Below are positions 7,807 to 16,414 of a DNA stretch of 61,903 bases, piece by piece. The number at the start of each line of letters is the position of its first letter. Positions within the stretch are counted from its first letter, which is position 1. A model generated the notes under the pieces. It saw only the letters and a list, made by a program, of their open reading frames with translations, was not told the DNA's origin and did not search any database. The translations under genes and the position numbers were made by a program. The stretch covers positions 1-61,903 of the forward strand of contig NZ_JAGGOW010000082.1 in NCBI RefSeq assembly GCF_018614135.1, written 5' to 3'. This DNA comes from Streptomyces sp. ISL-66. Its GTDB lineage: Bacteria; Actinomycetota; Actinomycetes; Streptomycetales; Streptomycetaceae.

Positions 7807-8263
7807 AGCCCCACGCGCCGGCGATCTGCCGGGTCGTGGCGTTCAGGCGGTTGAACAGGTTGGTGACGCCGACCATCAGTACGATCGCGGCCAGCTGCTT
7901 CTCGTCGAAGTACGTGGCGGCCGTGTCCCAGACCTCGTCGCTCACCGGGTCGGGACGGTCGGCCAGCCGGGTCGCGGCCTCGGCCAGGGCGAGGGCCGCG
8001 CGCTCCTCGTCGGTGAAGTACGGGGCCTCGCGCCAGGCGACGACCGTGGCCAGGCGCTCCTCGCTCACACCCGCCTTGCGGGCCGTCTTGGTGCCGCCGT
8101 CGACGCAGGCGCTGCAGCCGTTGATCTGGCTGACCCGCAGGTGGACCAGCTCCAGGGTCTGACCGTCCACGCCGCCGGAGTGCACGGCTTTGATGATCTC
8201 CTGGATGGGCCGCATCGCGTCGGCCAGGACGACGGCGGGGTTTCGCATGCGGGACTGCATCAT
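7805..8263 (-). CDS. Carboxymuconolactone decarboxylase/AhpD-like protein lacking the distal His
   Basis: A 152-residue all-helical protein of the CMD/AhpD family, which includes thiol peroxidases. The family motif is E-x11-C-x2-C-x3-H. Here Glu38, Cys50 and Cys53 (INGCSACVDGG) are in register, but position 57 is Gly instead of His. AhpD enzymes need that His for proton relay, so peroxidase activity may be reduced or different. The conserved segment AWREAPYFTDEERAALAL is intact. GAGGAG lies 8 bases before the ATG at 8263. It is divergent from the STAND regulator at 8486. A role in oxidative stress is likely from the family, not shown. Confidence 0.8.
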   Translation of the reverse strand: MMQSRMRNPAVVLADAMRPIQEIIKAVHSGGVDGQTLELVHLRVSQINGCSACVDGGTKTARKAGVSEERLATVVAWREAPYFTDEERAALALAEAATRLADRPDPVSDEVWDTAATYFDEKQLAAIVLMVGVTNLFNRLNATTRQIAGAWG

Positions 8264-8277
8264 GGTTCGCTCCTCTT

Positions 8278-8308
8278 GTCGCTTCGTCGCTTCGTCGCTT
8301 CGTCGCTC
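8278..8308. repeat. 8-bp tandem repeat (GTCGCTTC)
   Basis: Nearly four copies of GTCGCTTC lie just upstream of the AhpD-like gene in the divergent intergenic region. Copy number could alter spacing between the promoter and the ribosome site of that gene. Confidence 0.7.
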
Positions 8309-8485
8309 TTCCGTGCCCCGTGCTCCCCGGGGTGTGACTCCATGACAGCCGTTCCGGCCGCGCACGACGACGGCCGTGGGACGGGCCGGGACAGTCGGAT
8401 CAGCCTTGACCAGCGGAGAAAGCGGCCGGAATACTTCTGGCGCGGCGGGACAGAGGTGCGGGGACGCCGGGGAGCGGGGGAAGCG

Positions 8486-10942
8486 GTGGACGTGGAACGG
8501 CGCACGGCGAGCGGTGACCCGCGGGAGGAGCTGGCCGCCCGGCTGCGGCTGCTCCAGCAGCTGTCCGGGCTCGGCGTGCGGGCCCTGGCCAGGGACGCCG
8601 GGCTCAGTTCCTCCTCGCTCTCGCGCTACCTCAGTGGGCAGACCGTGCCGCCCTGGCCCGCGGTGATCGCCCTCTGCCGGGTCGTGAAGCGTGATCCGCG
8701 TCCCCTGCGGCCCCTGTGGGAGCGGTCCTCGAACCCGTTGCCGGCGCCCCCGAAGGCCAGTCGGCAGGCCCAGCCGCGGCCCCGCAACGATCTGCCGCGC
8801 GACGTAACCGACTTCACCGGACGCGTGGATCAACTCGCCGCCGTGCTCGGCGCGGTGGAGAGACATCAGGTGGTCGCCGTCGACGGCATGGCCGGCGTCG
8901 GGAAGACCTGCTTGGCCGTGCACGCCGCACATCGGCTCGCCGCCGATTATCCGGACGCGCAGCTCTACGTGGACCTGCACGGGTTCACGGAGGGACGGGA
9001 GCCGCTCGGTCCCGACTCCGCGCTGCGGATGCTCCTCGGAGCCCTCGGCGTGCCGTCCGAGAAGGTCCCGCAGGAGGGCATCGAACAACTGGCCGCCTGC
9101 TGGCGGGCGGAGCTGGCCGGACGGCGGGCCGTCGTGGTCTTCGACAACGCCGCCGACGCCGACCAGGTCCGCCCGCTGCTGCCCGGCGCCGGCCCCTCCG
9201 TCGCCCTGATCACGAGCCGCAACCGGCTGCTGGGCCTGGACGGGGTGCCCCCGGTGTCGCTGGACGTGCTGAGCCCCGAGGAGAGCGCGGAACTGCTGGC
9301 CCGTGCCAGCGGCGACCCCGGCGGCCCCGACGGGCGGCTCGGCCGGGATCCGGAGTCCGCCGCCGAGGTGCTGCGGCTGTGCGGCCACCTGCCGCTGGCC
9401 CTGCGGCTCGCCGCGGCCCGGCTGCGCCACCGGCCGGGCTGGACCGCGGGCATCCTCGTCGAGCGGCTGTCGCAGGGCGCGAGCGAGTTCGACGCCGCGT
9501 TCGCCATGTCCGTCAAGCAGTTGGACCGGAGCCAGGCCCGGTTGTTCCGGATGCTGGGTCTGCTGCCCGGTACCTCCTTCGACGAGTACGCGGCCGCCGC
9601 CCTGGCCGACGTACCGCTGCCGAGCGCACGGGCGATGCTCGAGGACCTGCTCGACGCGCACCTGGTCCAGCAGCCGACGGCGGGCCGCTACCGGCTGCAC
9701 GACCTGGTCCACGAGCACGCGCGCCGGGCCGGTGAGCAACAGGATGCGCGGGCCGAGCGGGGCCGGGCGCTCGGGCGCTTCCTCGACTACTACGTGCACG
9801 CGGCCGCGGCCGCCGACGCCGCGATACCGGTCCTGTCGCCCGGCCGGTCGGTCACCGCGGGCCGGCCGCCGGCCGAGCTGCCCCGGTTCGAGGACAAGCA
9901 CGCGGCCCTCGCCTGGCTCGTCGCCGAGTACGAGGCGATGATCGCCGCGTTCGAGATGGCGGTCGCCATCGGGGCGGACGTGCACGTGTGCGAGCTCCCG
10001 CGCTTCCTACGGGCGTACTTCGCCCGGCGCTGCGGCACCACCCACCTCAACTCCCTCTTCGAGCGGTCGCTGGTGGCCGCCCAGCGCCTGGGCGATCCTT
10101 TGCAACTGGCCGAGGCACACAGCGACCTGGGCTTCGCGCGCTACAACGCGGGCCGGATGGCGGAGGCGAGCGCCGCGTACGAAGCGGCCGAACTCCAGGT
10201 GTCCCGGGCGGGAGACGTGCGGTTCGAGGCCGAACTGGCCATGCGGCGGGGATATTTGAGCTGGGACGAGGGGAGTGTCGAGGAGCCGCTCGAACTCTTC
10301 GGCCTCGCCGGGAAGTTGTTCGAACAGATCGGCTGCCCGACGGGCGTGGCCCATGCGGCGGCTTCGCAGGCCTGGGCGATGCTCCAGCTGGGGCACCGCG
10401 AGGAGGCGGCGCGGCGGGCGCGTGAGGTGCTGGCCGTTCCCCACCCGGACCCCGCGTGGCCGCCGACGCTGACGGCGCGGATCACCCTGGGCGTGGCCAT
10501 CGCCGCCGAGGCGCCCGACGAGGCGGTGGAGCACCTGCACCGGGCGCTGGAGCTGGCCCGCGAGGACGGGCACATGAACAACGAGGCGTGGTGCCTCAAC
10601 TGCCTGGGCGTCGCGCTGCGTCACATGGGCCGCTACGAGGAGGCGCTGGCCGGTCACCGGCAGGCGTTCGCGCTGCTGGACGAGTTGTTCGAGGAGCACT
10701 GGAAGATCCACTTCCTCAACGGCTACGCCGAGACCTGCCGGCTCGCCGGCCTGCCCGAGGAGGCTCTGCGGCTGCACCGGCAGGCGCTGGAGCTGGCCCC
10801 GCGGCTCGGGAACCGGTACGAGGAAGCGCTGGCCCACGAGGGCATCGCGATCGTGCTCGACGCGACCGACCCGGCCGCGGCCGCCGGGCACCGCGCGGCG
10901 GGCCGGGCCGTCCTGCGCGAGCTGGACCCCGGGGATCGCTGA
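8486..10942 (+). CDS. HTH (XRE)-NB-ARC-TPR regulatory ATPase (STAND family)
   Basis: An 818-residue signal-transduction ATPase. Residues 15-65 form an XRE-type helix-turn-helix (VRALARDAGLSSSSLSRYLSG). Residues 105-400 are an NB-ARC module with Walker A GMAGVGKT (Lys140), Walker B VVVFDNA, a GLPL-type CGHLPLALRLA and a winged-helix end LHDLVHEHAR in the position of MHD. The C-terminal half is a TPR array. Such proteins resemble the AfsR core but lack the SARP activation domain at the N-terminus. The GTG at 8486 is chosen because GGGGGAAG lies just before it and the HTH then sits at the N-terminus; an ATG at 8342 would add 48 poorly conserved residues. Ligand and target genes are unknown. Confidence 0.85.
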   Translation: MDVERRTASGDPREELAARLRLLQQLSGLGVRALARDAGLSSSSLSRYLSGQTVPPWPAVIALCRVVKRDPRPLRPLWERSSNPLPAPPKASRQAQPRPRNDLPRDVTDFTGRVDQLAAVLGAVERHQVVAVDGMAGVGKTCLAVHAAHRLAADYPDAQLYVDLHGFTEGREPLGPDSALRMLLGALGVPSEKVPQEGIEQLAACWRAELAGRRAVVVFDNAADADQVRPLLPGAGPSVALITSRNRLLGLDGVPPVSLDVLSPEESAELLARASGDPGGPDGRLGRDPESAAEVLRLCGHLPLALRLAAARLRHRPGWTAGILVERLSQGASEFDAAFAMSVKQLDRSQARLFRMLGLLPGTSFDEYAAAALADVPLPSARAMLEDLLDAHLVQQPTAGRYRLHDLVHEHARRAGEQQDARAERGRALGRFLDYYVHAAAAADAAIPVLSPGRSVTAGRPPAELPRFEDKHAALAWLVAEYEAMIAAFEMAVAIGADVHVCELPRFLRAYFARRCGTTHLNSLFERSLVAAQRLGDPLQLAEAHSDLGFARYNAGRMAEASAAYEAAELQVSRAGDVRFEAELAMRRGYLSWDEGSVEEPLELFGLAGKLFEQIGCPTGVAHAAASQAWAMLQLGHREEAARRAREVLAVPHPDPAWPPTLTARITLGVAIAAEAPDEAVEHLHRALELAREDGHMNNEAWCLNCLGVALRHMGRYEEALAGHRQAFALLDELFEEHWKIHFLNGYAETCRLAGLPEEALRLHRQALELAPRLGNRYEEALAHEGIAIVLDATDPAAAAGHRAAGRAVLRELDPGDR

Positions 10943-10968
10943 CCGTTCCGGTGGGGTCCCGGCCGACC

Positions 10969-10974
10969 TATGCT
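10969..10974 (+). promoter_or_regulatory. -10 box (TATGCT) of a probable leaderless mRNA
   Basis: TATGCT ends 6 bases before the ATG at 10981, so transcription should begin at or next to the start codon. No ribosome site precedes that ATG. Confidence 0.4.
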
Positions 10975-10980
10975 GCCCGG

Positions 10981-11748
10981 ATGGGGACGCATCGTTCCAG
11001 GGGCAGGGGCAGGGGCAGGGGCAGGAGCAGGAGCAAGGGCGCGGACACGGGTCGGACCGGGGCGCGGCGCGCCCTGGTCGTGATGTCCGTGTACACCGGC
11101 TTCGTGTGCCTGGCGCTCCTGGCGGTGAACGTCCTCTCCCTGACGGGCAGTTGGAGCAGGGCTCCGTACCTCGCCGAAGGGCTGTGCACGGTGGTCGACA
11201 GCTCGGTGATCCACCGGCTGGTGCCCGACGCCGTCGACGCGCGGGACAGCCAGGGCCGGATGCGGCCGGGACGATCGGATCCCAGGAACTTCCGGGCGGA
11301 CTGCCGGATCGTGAGCGGCGCCCCGGCGGCCGGGGACCCGGCGGCGCTGGAATTCGGTCTCGTGCGCTTCGACGGCTGTACGCCCTATCTCATCGGCGCC
11401 TCCTGCGCCGCGGCGCCGGTGCGGGCCCGGGACCAGTACCGGGCGCGGGCCGCGGGCAGCAAGGCGGGGGTTCGGCGTGATCGGAGAGGTCCGTCGGGCG
11501 GTCCGCCCGGTCCGGACGGGTACGAGGAACAGACCGGGATCGGGGACGCCGCCTACCTCGTCACGCACTCCTACGGGCCCGACGGCCTGGGTGTCCAGGG
11601 CGTCCACTTCATCGAGCTGACCGTCCTGCGCGGCGCCGACCTCTTCGCGGTCCGCTATACGGGGCGGCCCGGGCAAGGAACGGAGTCCGTGCGGTCGGCG
11701 GCGGCCCCGGTCGGGCGGGTGCTGGCGTCCGCGAGGCCGGGCCCGTAA
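10981..11748 (+). CDS. Hypothetical single-pass membrane protein with basic N-terminus
   Basis: A 255-residue protein of unknown function. The first 30 residues are an Arg/Gly/Ser-rich cytoplasmic tail coded by GGGGCA-type hexamer repeats. One membrane segment follows (VYTGFVCLALLAVNVLSL, about residues 40-57), then an outside domain of about 190 residues with several Cys (LCTVV, DCRIV, DGCTPYLIGASC) that may form disulfides. The repeats in the DNA suggest that the tail length varies between strains. It lies 38 bases after the STAND regulator and has its own apparent leaderless promoter. I do not recognise the family. Confidence 0.65.
   Translation: MGTHRSRGRGRGRGRSRSKGADTGRTGARRALVVMSVYTGFVCLALLAVNVLSLTGSWSRAPYLAEGLCTVVDSSVIHRLVPDAVDARDSQGRMRPGRSDPRNFRADCRIVSGAPAAGDPAALEFGLVRFDGCTPYLIGASCAAAPVRARDQYRARAAGSKAGVRRDRRGPSGGPPGPDGYEEQTGIGDAAYLVTHSYGPDGLGVQGVHFIELTVLRGADLFAVRYTGRPGQGTESVRSAAAPVGRVLASARPGP
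10998..11036 (+). repeat. 6-bp tandem repeat in the coding region (GGGGCA/GGAGCA)
   Basis: About six units code for alternating Gly-Arg then Ser-Arg in the N-terminal tail of the membrane protein. The unit is a multiple of three, so changes keep the frame. Confidence 0.7.
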
Positions 11749-11805
11749 GACGGCGCCGACCGGTAGGCCCCACCGCGCCGGACAACGGAAGCGGGCGGCC
11801 CCCGA

Positions 11806-11849
11806 CCCGGAGCCCCGAGCCCCGACCCCGTGCCCGGAGCCCCGAGCCC
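11806..11849. repeat. 17-bp direct repeat
   Basis: CCCGGAGCCCCGAGCCC occurs at 11806-11822 and again at 11833-11849 in the 202-bp gap before the small secreted peptide gene. No function is apparent. Confidence 0.6.
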
Positions 11850-11950
11850 AGGAGATCGCCCCGACTCTGTTGCAGGACGCCGCCCGCGCCTGACAGCCTG
11901 GTCCCCGAGCCTGCCCGCCCGAGGGCCGGCCGGATCCGGGGGGGACCACC

Positions 11951-12157
11951 GTGAACGCCAGAGCCGCAGCCATAGCCGCCACCGCAGCCTTCGCCCTGAC
12001 CGCGCTGGGCGCGGTCCCGGCCCTCGCGGACAACCATGCCGCCGTCGCGCCGCAGGGCCAGGACGGAGCCTTCGAGCACCTCGACCCGCAGCAGCGGCTC
12101 GCCGTCGACGGCGAGTCCGAGCACCTTGCCCCGCAGGGTACGTCGGACGGCGCGTAG
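11951..12157 (+). CDS. Small secreted peptide (68 aa) of unknown function
   Basis: The GTG start follows a GGGGGGACC stretch. The first 26 residues are a typical Sec signal peptide: a basic start, a hydrophobic core (AAIAATAAFALTALG) and an AxA cleavage site (PALA before DNHAA). The mature part would be only about 42 residues, acidic, without Cys, and contains two related stretches (APQGQDG and APQGTSDG). Small Streptomyces peptides of this kind are often secreted and of unknown role. No processing or modification gene lies beside it. Short length makes the call moderate, but the signal peptide is convincing. Confidence 0.6.
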   Translation: MNARAAAIAATAAFALTALGAVPALADNHAAVAPQGQDGAFEHLDPQQRLAVDGESEHLAPQGTSDGA

Positions 12158-12316
12158 CCGTGAACGCAGGCGGGGGAGCGGGGAATGCCAGGTCCCGGCC
12201 GGTCTGGCGCGGGCAGGGGGCGCCCCCCCCAGGAGGTGACCCGGGTTCCGGTCCGACCGGGCCCGCGGCCGGGTCCGTCGGTGGGGATTGTCAGCTGGTC
12301 GTGCTTTGCTGGAGGC

Positions 12317-13141
12317 ATGATCGAACCATTCCTCGCCCATGACCTGTCAGCCGTCGACGAGGCCGTCCGCAAGGCGGCGGCGATCGAGATCATGCCGAGA
12401 TTCCGCCGGCTCGCCGAGCACGAGGTGGACCAGAAGAGCGGCCCGCACGATCTGGTGACCGCCGCCGACCGCAAGGCCGAGGAGTACCTCACGGCCGAGC
12501 TGACCCGACTGCTGCCCGGCTCGGCGGTGGTCGGCGAGGAAGCGGTGCACGCCGACCCGACGGCGTACGGGGCGCTGCGCGAGGACGCCCCCGTGTGGAT
12601 CGTGGACCCGGTCGACGGGACCCGGCAGTTCGTGCACGGCGACCCGGCGTTCTGCACGCTCGTCGCGCTCGCGCACCGCGGGGAGATACTCGCCTCCTGG
12701 ACCTTCGCCCCGGCGCTGGAGGAGATGGCCACCGCCGTGCGCGGGCAGGGCGCGTACGTCAACGGCGTGCGCGTCCTCAGCGGTTCGCCGGAGCCGGGCG
12801 CGGACCTGCGCGTGGCCATCGCGCACCCGCTGTACACCTCCGAGGACGACCGGCGGTCGCTGGCGCGCCTGGAGGTGCCCGGAGTGGCCCCCCGCCCGTG
12901 CGGTTCGGCCGGGCTGGAGTACCTGCGGGTGGCCCGTGGCGAGATGGACGGCCTGGCCTTCACCTGGCCCTCGGCCTGGGACCACGCGGCCGGGCTGCTC
13001 CTGGTCGCGGAGGCGGGTGGCGCGCAGAGCACCGTGGACCGTGTCCCCTTCCGGGTGGACCGGGACAACGCGCTTCCCTTCGCGGTGGGCCGGGACGACG
13101 CCACCGCGGTACGGATCCGAGAGCTGCTCAGGGGAGAGTGA
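12317..13141 (+). CDS. Inositol-monophosphatase-family sugar/histidinol phosphatase
   Basis: A 274-residue Mg2+-dependent phosphatase of the IMPase superfamily. The metal-binding motifs are GEEAV near residue 75, DPVDGTRQF near residue 97 and WDHAAG near residue 215. The last residues match the second signature of the family. Substrates in the family include inositol phosphate, histidinol phosphate, fructose bisphosphate and PAPS; the sequence does not decide among them. GGAGGC lies 1 base before the ATG at 12317 with the core GGAG 2 bases away, which is close but usable. It precedes a phytoene-desaturase-like gene by 75 bases and may share a transcript with it. Confidence 0.8.
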   Translation: MIEPFLAHDLSAVDEAVRKAAAIEIMPRFRRLAEHEVDQKSGPHDLVTAADRKAEEYLTAELTRLLPGSAVVGEEAVHADPTAYGALREDAPVWIVDPVDGTRQFVHGDPAFCTLVALAHRGEILASWTFAPALEEMATAVRGQGAYVNGVRVLSGSPEPGADLRVAIAHPLYTSEDDRRSLARLEVPGVAPRPCGSAGLEYLRVARGEMDGLAFTWPSAWDHAAGLLLVAEAGGAQSTVDRVPFRVDRDNALPFAVGRDDATAVRIRELLRGE

Positions 13142-13215
13142 GCCTTCACCTATAGCGCGTATGGACAAGCGCAATACCCTGGGGGCGGTGGCGCCGCCGG
13201 ACGAAGGAGTCGCAA

Positions 13216-14634
13216 GTGCCGTCGATTCTCGATGCGGTCGTGGTGGGGGCCGGGCCCAACGGGCTGACCGCCGCCGTCGAACTGGCCCGGCGCGGCTTCT
13301 CGGTGGCCGTCTTCGAGGCCGCGGACACCGTCGGCGGCGGAGCCCGGACCGAGGAGCTCACCCTCCCCGGCTTCCGGCACGACCCCTGCTCGGCCGTGCA
13401 CCCGCTCGGGGCCGGCTCGCCGGTCTTCGCCACCATGCCCCTGAAGCGGTACGGGCTGGAGTGGCTGCACGCCCCGCTGCCCATGGCGCACCCCTTCGAT
13501 GACGGCACCGCCGCCGTGCTCTCCCGCTCCGTGGCGGAGACGGCCGCGTCCTTCGGGCCGCGCGACGCGGGCGCGTACCGACGCCTGGTGGAGCCGTTCC
13601 TCGGCAAATGGGACACCCTGGCCCGGGACTTCATGTCCCTGCCGGGCACCGCCCTGCCCCGTGACCCGATCACCCTCGCCCGCTTCGGGCTGGCCGGGCT
13701 CCCGCCGTCCACCTGGCTGCTGAGCCGCTTCCGGGACGACCGGGCGCGCGCCCTGTTCGCCGGGCTCGTCGCGCACGTCATCGCCCCGCTGGGAGGGATC
13801 GGCACCGGTGCCGTCGGCCTGGTCTTCGCCCTCGCCGCGCACGCCGGCGGCTGGCCGATGCCGCGCGGCGGCTCGCAGTCCATCTCCGACGCCCTCGCCG
13901 GATACCTGCGCGACCTCGGCGGCGCCGTCCACACCGGCTTCGAGGTCAAGCGGCTCGACGACCTCCCGCCGGCCAGGGCGTACGTCTTCGACACCTCGCC
14001 GACCGCGCTGGCCCGTATCGCGCGCCTGGGCCGGGTGTACGACGGCTACCGCTACGGCGCCTCCGTGTTCAAGCTGGACTATGCCCTGGACGGCCCCGTC
14101 CCCTGGACCGCCGAGGAGGCGCGCCGGGCCGGCACCGTCCAGGTCGGCCCGCGCACCCGCGACATCGACGCCGCCCTGCAGCTGGCCTCCAGCGGGCGGG
14201 CTCCGCGCACCCCCTTCCTCATCGCCGCGCAGCCGAGCCTGGTCGATGCGGGGCGGGCGCCCGAGGGCAAGCACACCTTCTGGGTCTACGGGCACGTCCC
14301 GTCGGGCTGGGACGGCGACCTCACCGACGCCGTCGAACGCCAACTGGAGCGCTTCGCCCCCGGCTTCCGCGATCTGGTGCTCGCCCGCGCCACGGCCGGC
14401 CCGCCGCAGCTCGCCGCCCGCAATCCCAACTACGTCGGCGGGGACATCGCCTGCGGGGCCGCCACCGGGCTCCAGCTCCTGCTGCGCCCCAAGCTCTCCC
14501 TGGCCCCGTACTCGACCAGCCATCCGGCCGTCTTCCTCTGCTCCTCGGCGACCCCGCCCGGCCCCGGCGTGCACGGCATGTCCGGCCACAACGCGGCCAA
14601 GGCGGTCTGGCGCCACCTGCGGAAGGGATCCTGA
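13216..14634 (+). CDS. Phytoene-desaturase-like FAD-dependent oxidoreductase
   Basis: A 472-residue flavoprotein. The N-terminal Rossmann motif is [19 protein letters not shown], followed by [14 protein letters not shown] and [10 protein letters not shown], as in NAD(P)/FAD-dependent CrtI/amine-oxidase relatives. The C-terminus ends with the FAD-binding [13 protein letters not shown] segment. GAAGGAG precedes the GTG at 13216. No carotenoid synthesis genes are nearby, so real phytoene desaturation is unlikely and it is better called a CrtI-family oxidoreductase. Many Streptomyces carry a homologue of unknown substrate. Confidence 0.8.
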   Translation: MPSILDAVVVGAGPNGLTAAVELARRGFSVAVFEAADTVGGGARTEELTLPGFRHDPCSAVHPLGAGSPVFATMPLKRYGLEWLHAPLPMAHPFDDGTAAVLSRSVAETAASFGPRDAGAYRRLVEPFLGKWDTLARDFMSLPGTALPRDPITLARFGLAGLPPSTWLLSRFRDDRARALFAGLVAHVIAPLGGIGTGAVGLVFALAAHAGGWPMPRGGSQSISDALAGYLRDLGGAVHTGFEVKRLDDLPPARAYVFDTSPTALARIARLGRVYDGYRYGASVFKLDYALDGPVPWTAEEARRAGTVQVGPRTRDIDAALQLASSGRAPRTPFLIAAQPSLVDAGRAPEGKHTFWVYGHVPSGWDGDLTDAVERQLERFAPGFRDLVLARATAGPPQLAARNPNYVGGDIACGAATGLQLLLRPKLSLAPYSTSHPAVFLCSSATPPGPGVHGMSGHNAAKAVWRHLRKGS

Positions 14635-14781
14635 CACCCCGCAGATCGGACACCCCGCATCAGACTGGTCCCGTACAACGAAATCCGAAGCACCGGATCG
14701 TCGATGCGGATGAAGTGCGCCTCCGAATGGGATGTTCACCAAAGAAACCGACCAGTAAGGCTTGTGCCTTCCTCCTGCCGT

Positions 14782-14797
14782 GTGCATGATCATGCAC
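14782..14797. promoter_or_regulatory. 16-bp perfect palindrome, candidate operator of the APC permease
   Basis: GTGCATGATCATGCAC is a perfect palindrome 29 bases before the permease start. A possible -35 TTGTGC at 14762-14767 and -10 CATGAT at 14785-14790 would place it over the -10 box, as for a repressor. The binding regulator is not identified. Confidence 0.45.
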
Positions 14798-14826
14798 CTG
14801 TACGTGGTGGTGAAGAGGGAGAGTCA

Positions 14827-16320
14827 GTGGGCAAGCGGGCCGGTAGATACGGAGGTGGCCTGCGAGCCGGTTCTCTGGGGACGTTCGACTCCGTGGTCAT
14901 GGCGGTCGCGGGCTGCGGGCCGGCGTACACCGTCGCCGCGACCCTCCCGGTACTCGTCGCCACCGTCGGCGTCGCCGGCCCCGCGGTGCTCCTGTACTGC
15001 GCCATACCGATGGTCGGCATCGCGCTGGCCTTCCGCCACCTCGGACGCCTCGACGTCAACGCCGGGGCGAGCTACGCCTGGGTGGCGCGGGCCCTCCACC
15101 CCTTCCTCGGCTTCCTCAGCGGCTGGGCCCTGGTCGTCGCCGCGACGGCCTTCCTCGTCTCCGCCACCCTCCCCGCCGGCAGTGCCACGCTCGCCCTCAT
15201 CAGCCCGGACCTGGCCGCGAACACCGGCCTGGCCACGGCCGTCGGCGCCGGCTGGTTCCTGCTCATGGCGGGCGTGGTGGCGCAGGGCGCCCGGATCAGC
15301 CCGTACGCCCGCCGGATCCTCGCCGGTGTCCAGCTCGCGCTGCTCCTGGCCTTCGCCGTCGCCGCCCTGGCCAAGGACGGGAACGCGGCGGACTTCTCGC
15401 TCTCCTGGTTCGGCTTCGGGCACTTCGACGCGTCGCACAGCTTCGTCGCCGGCGCGCTGATAGCGGGCGTCAGTTACTGGGGCTGGGACGTCTCCAGCAA
15501 CCTCAACGAGGAGACCCGCACCGGTCGCCGCTCCTTCGGCCTCGGCGGCCTGATCGGTGTCGTGGTCTCCTTCGCGGTCTTCGTCGTCTTCACCATCGCC
15601 ACCAACATCCTCATCGGTGCGGACGCGGTACGGAAGAACCCCGACGGCTTCCTCTCCGTGCTCGGCGACGCCGTCTGGCCGGGCTGGGGCGGCCGGCTGC
15701 TCGTCCTCGCCGTCGTGCTGTCCATGGTCGCCACCCTGGAGACGAGCCTCCTCCAGGCGACCCGCACGCTCTTCGCCATGGGCCGCGACCGCACCGTGCC
15801 CGCCGTGTTCGGCCGCATCCACCGCGACTGGCAGACGCCCTCCGTCGCCACGGCCACCGTGGCCGCCGTGGCGCTCCTGTTCGTCACCGTCTCCGCCGCG
15901 GCCGGCTCCGGCGCGCAGTTCGTACGGGACGCCGTCAGCGGCATCGGCCTGCACATCGCCTTCTACTACGCCCTCGCCGGCCTGTCGGTCGTCGCTGCCT
16001 ACCGCAAGGTGCTGTTCAGGTCCGTGGGCACCTTCCTCTTCATCGGGCTGTGGCCGCTCGGCGGAGCCCTGTTCATGATCTGGATTTTCGCCATGTCGGT
16101 TCCCCAACTGACCGGCAGTGCGCTGGCCATCGGCCTCGGGGCGCTCGCGCTGGGCCTGATCCCGATGACCTTCTCCCGGCTCCAGGGCGTCTCGTACTTC
16201 CGGCCCCGGCCGCTGGATCCCGAACAGGCGGACGCGGTGGACGAGTTGCACGGGGGAGCGGCCGCCGCCGGGGGCCTCGCGGCGGCGGAACGGCGCGACG
16301 GGATCCTCACCGACTTCTGA
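14827..16320 (+). CDS. APC-superfamily amino acid permease
   Basis: A 497-residue membrane protein with about twelve hydrophobic segments. The first membrane helix carries the glycine-rich GTFDSVVMAVAGCGPAYTVAA region typical of amino acid-polyamine-organocation permeases, here quoted in part from residues 12-34. GAGGGAG lies 7 bases before the GTG at 14827, so this start is preferred over an ATG at 14704 that would add an unrelated 41 residues. The C-terminal 50 residues are polar and cytoplasmic. A palindrome overlaps the putative promoter. The transported amino acid is unknown. Confidence 0.85.
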   Translation: MGKRAGRYGGGLRAGSLGTFDSVVMAVAGCGPAYTVAATLPVLVATVGVAGPAVLLYCAIPMVGIALAFRHLGRLDVNAGASYAWVARALHPFLGFLSGWALVVAATAFLVSATLPAGSATLALISPDLAANTGLATAVGAGWFLLMAGVVAQGARISPYARRILAGVQLALLLAFAVAALAKDGNAADFSLSWFGFGHFDASHSFVAGALIAGVSYWGWDVSSNLNEETRTGRRSFGLGGLIGVVVSFAVFVVFTIATNILIGADAVRKNPDGFLSVLGDAVWPGWGGRLLVLAVVLSMVATLETSLLQATRTLFAMGRDRTVPAVFGRIHRDWQTPSVATATVAAVALLFVTVSAAAGSGAQFVRDAVSGIGLHIAFYYALAGLSVVAAYRKVLFRSVGTFLFIGLWPLGGALFMIWIFAMSVPQLTGSALAIGLGALALGLIPMTFSRLQGVSYFRPRPLDPEQADAVDELHGGAAAAGGLAAAERRDGILTDF

Positions 16321-16414
16321 AGTCCGACGACCCCGAGGACCCCAAGGACCCGAGGAACCCAGAGGTCCCGCGGCCCGCGTCCCCCATCGAAGAGAACCGA
16401 ATCGAGGAATGTGC

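Noticed and set aside
8486..10942. Anti-phage STAND (Avs-like) defence gene
   Set aside because: The protein has an N-terminal DNA-binding HTH and no nuclease, protease or pore effector, and no other defence or mobile gene is near.
13216..14634. Carotenoid biosynthesis gene
   Set aside because: The CrtI-like flavoprotein stands alone, without phytoene synthase or GGPP synthase, so the specific role is not supported.
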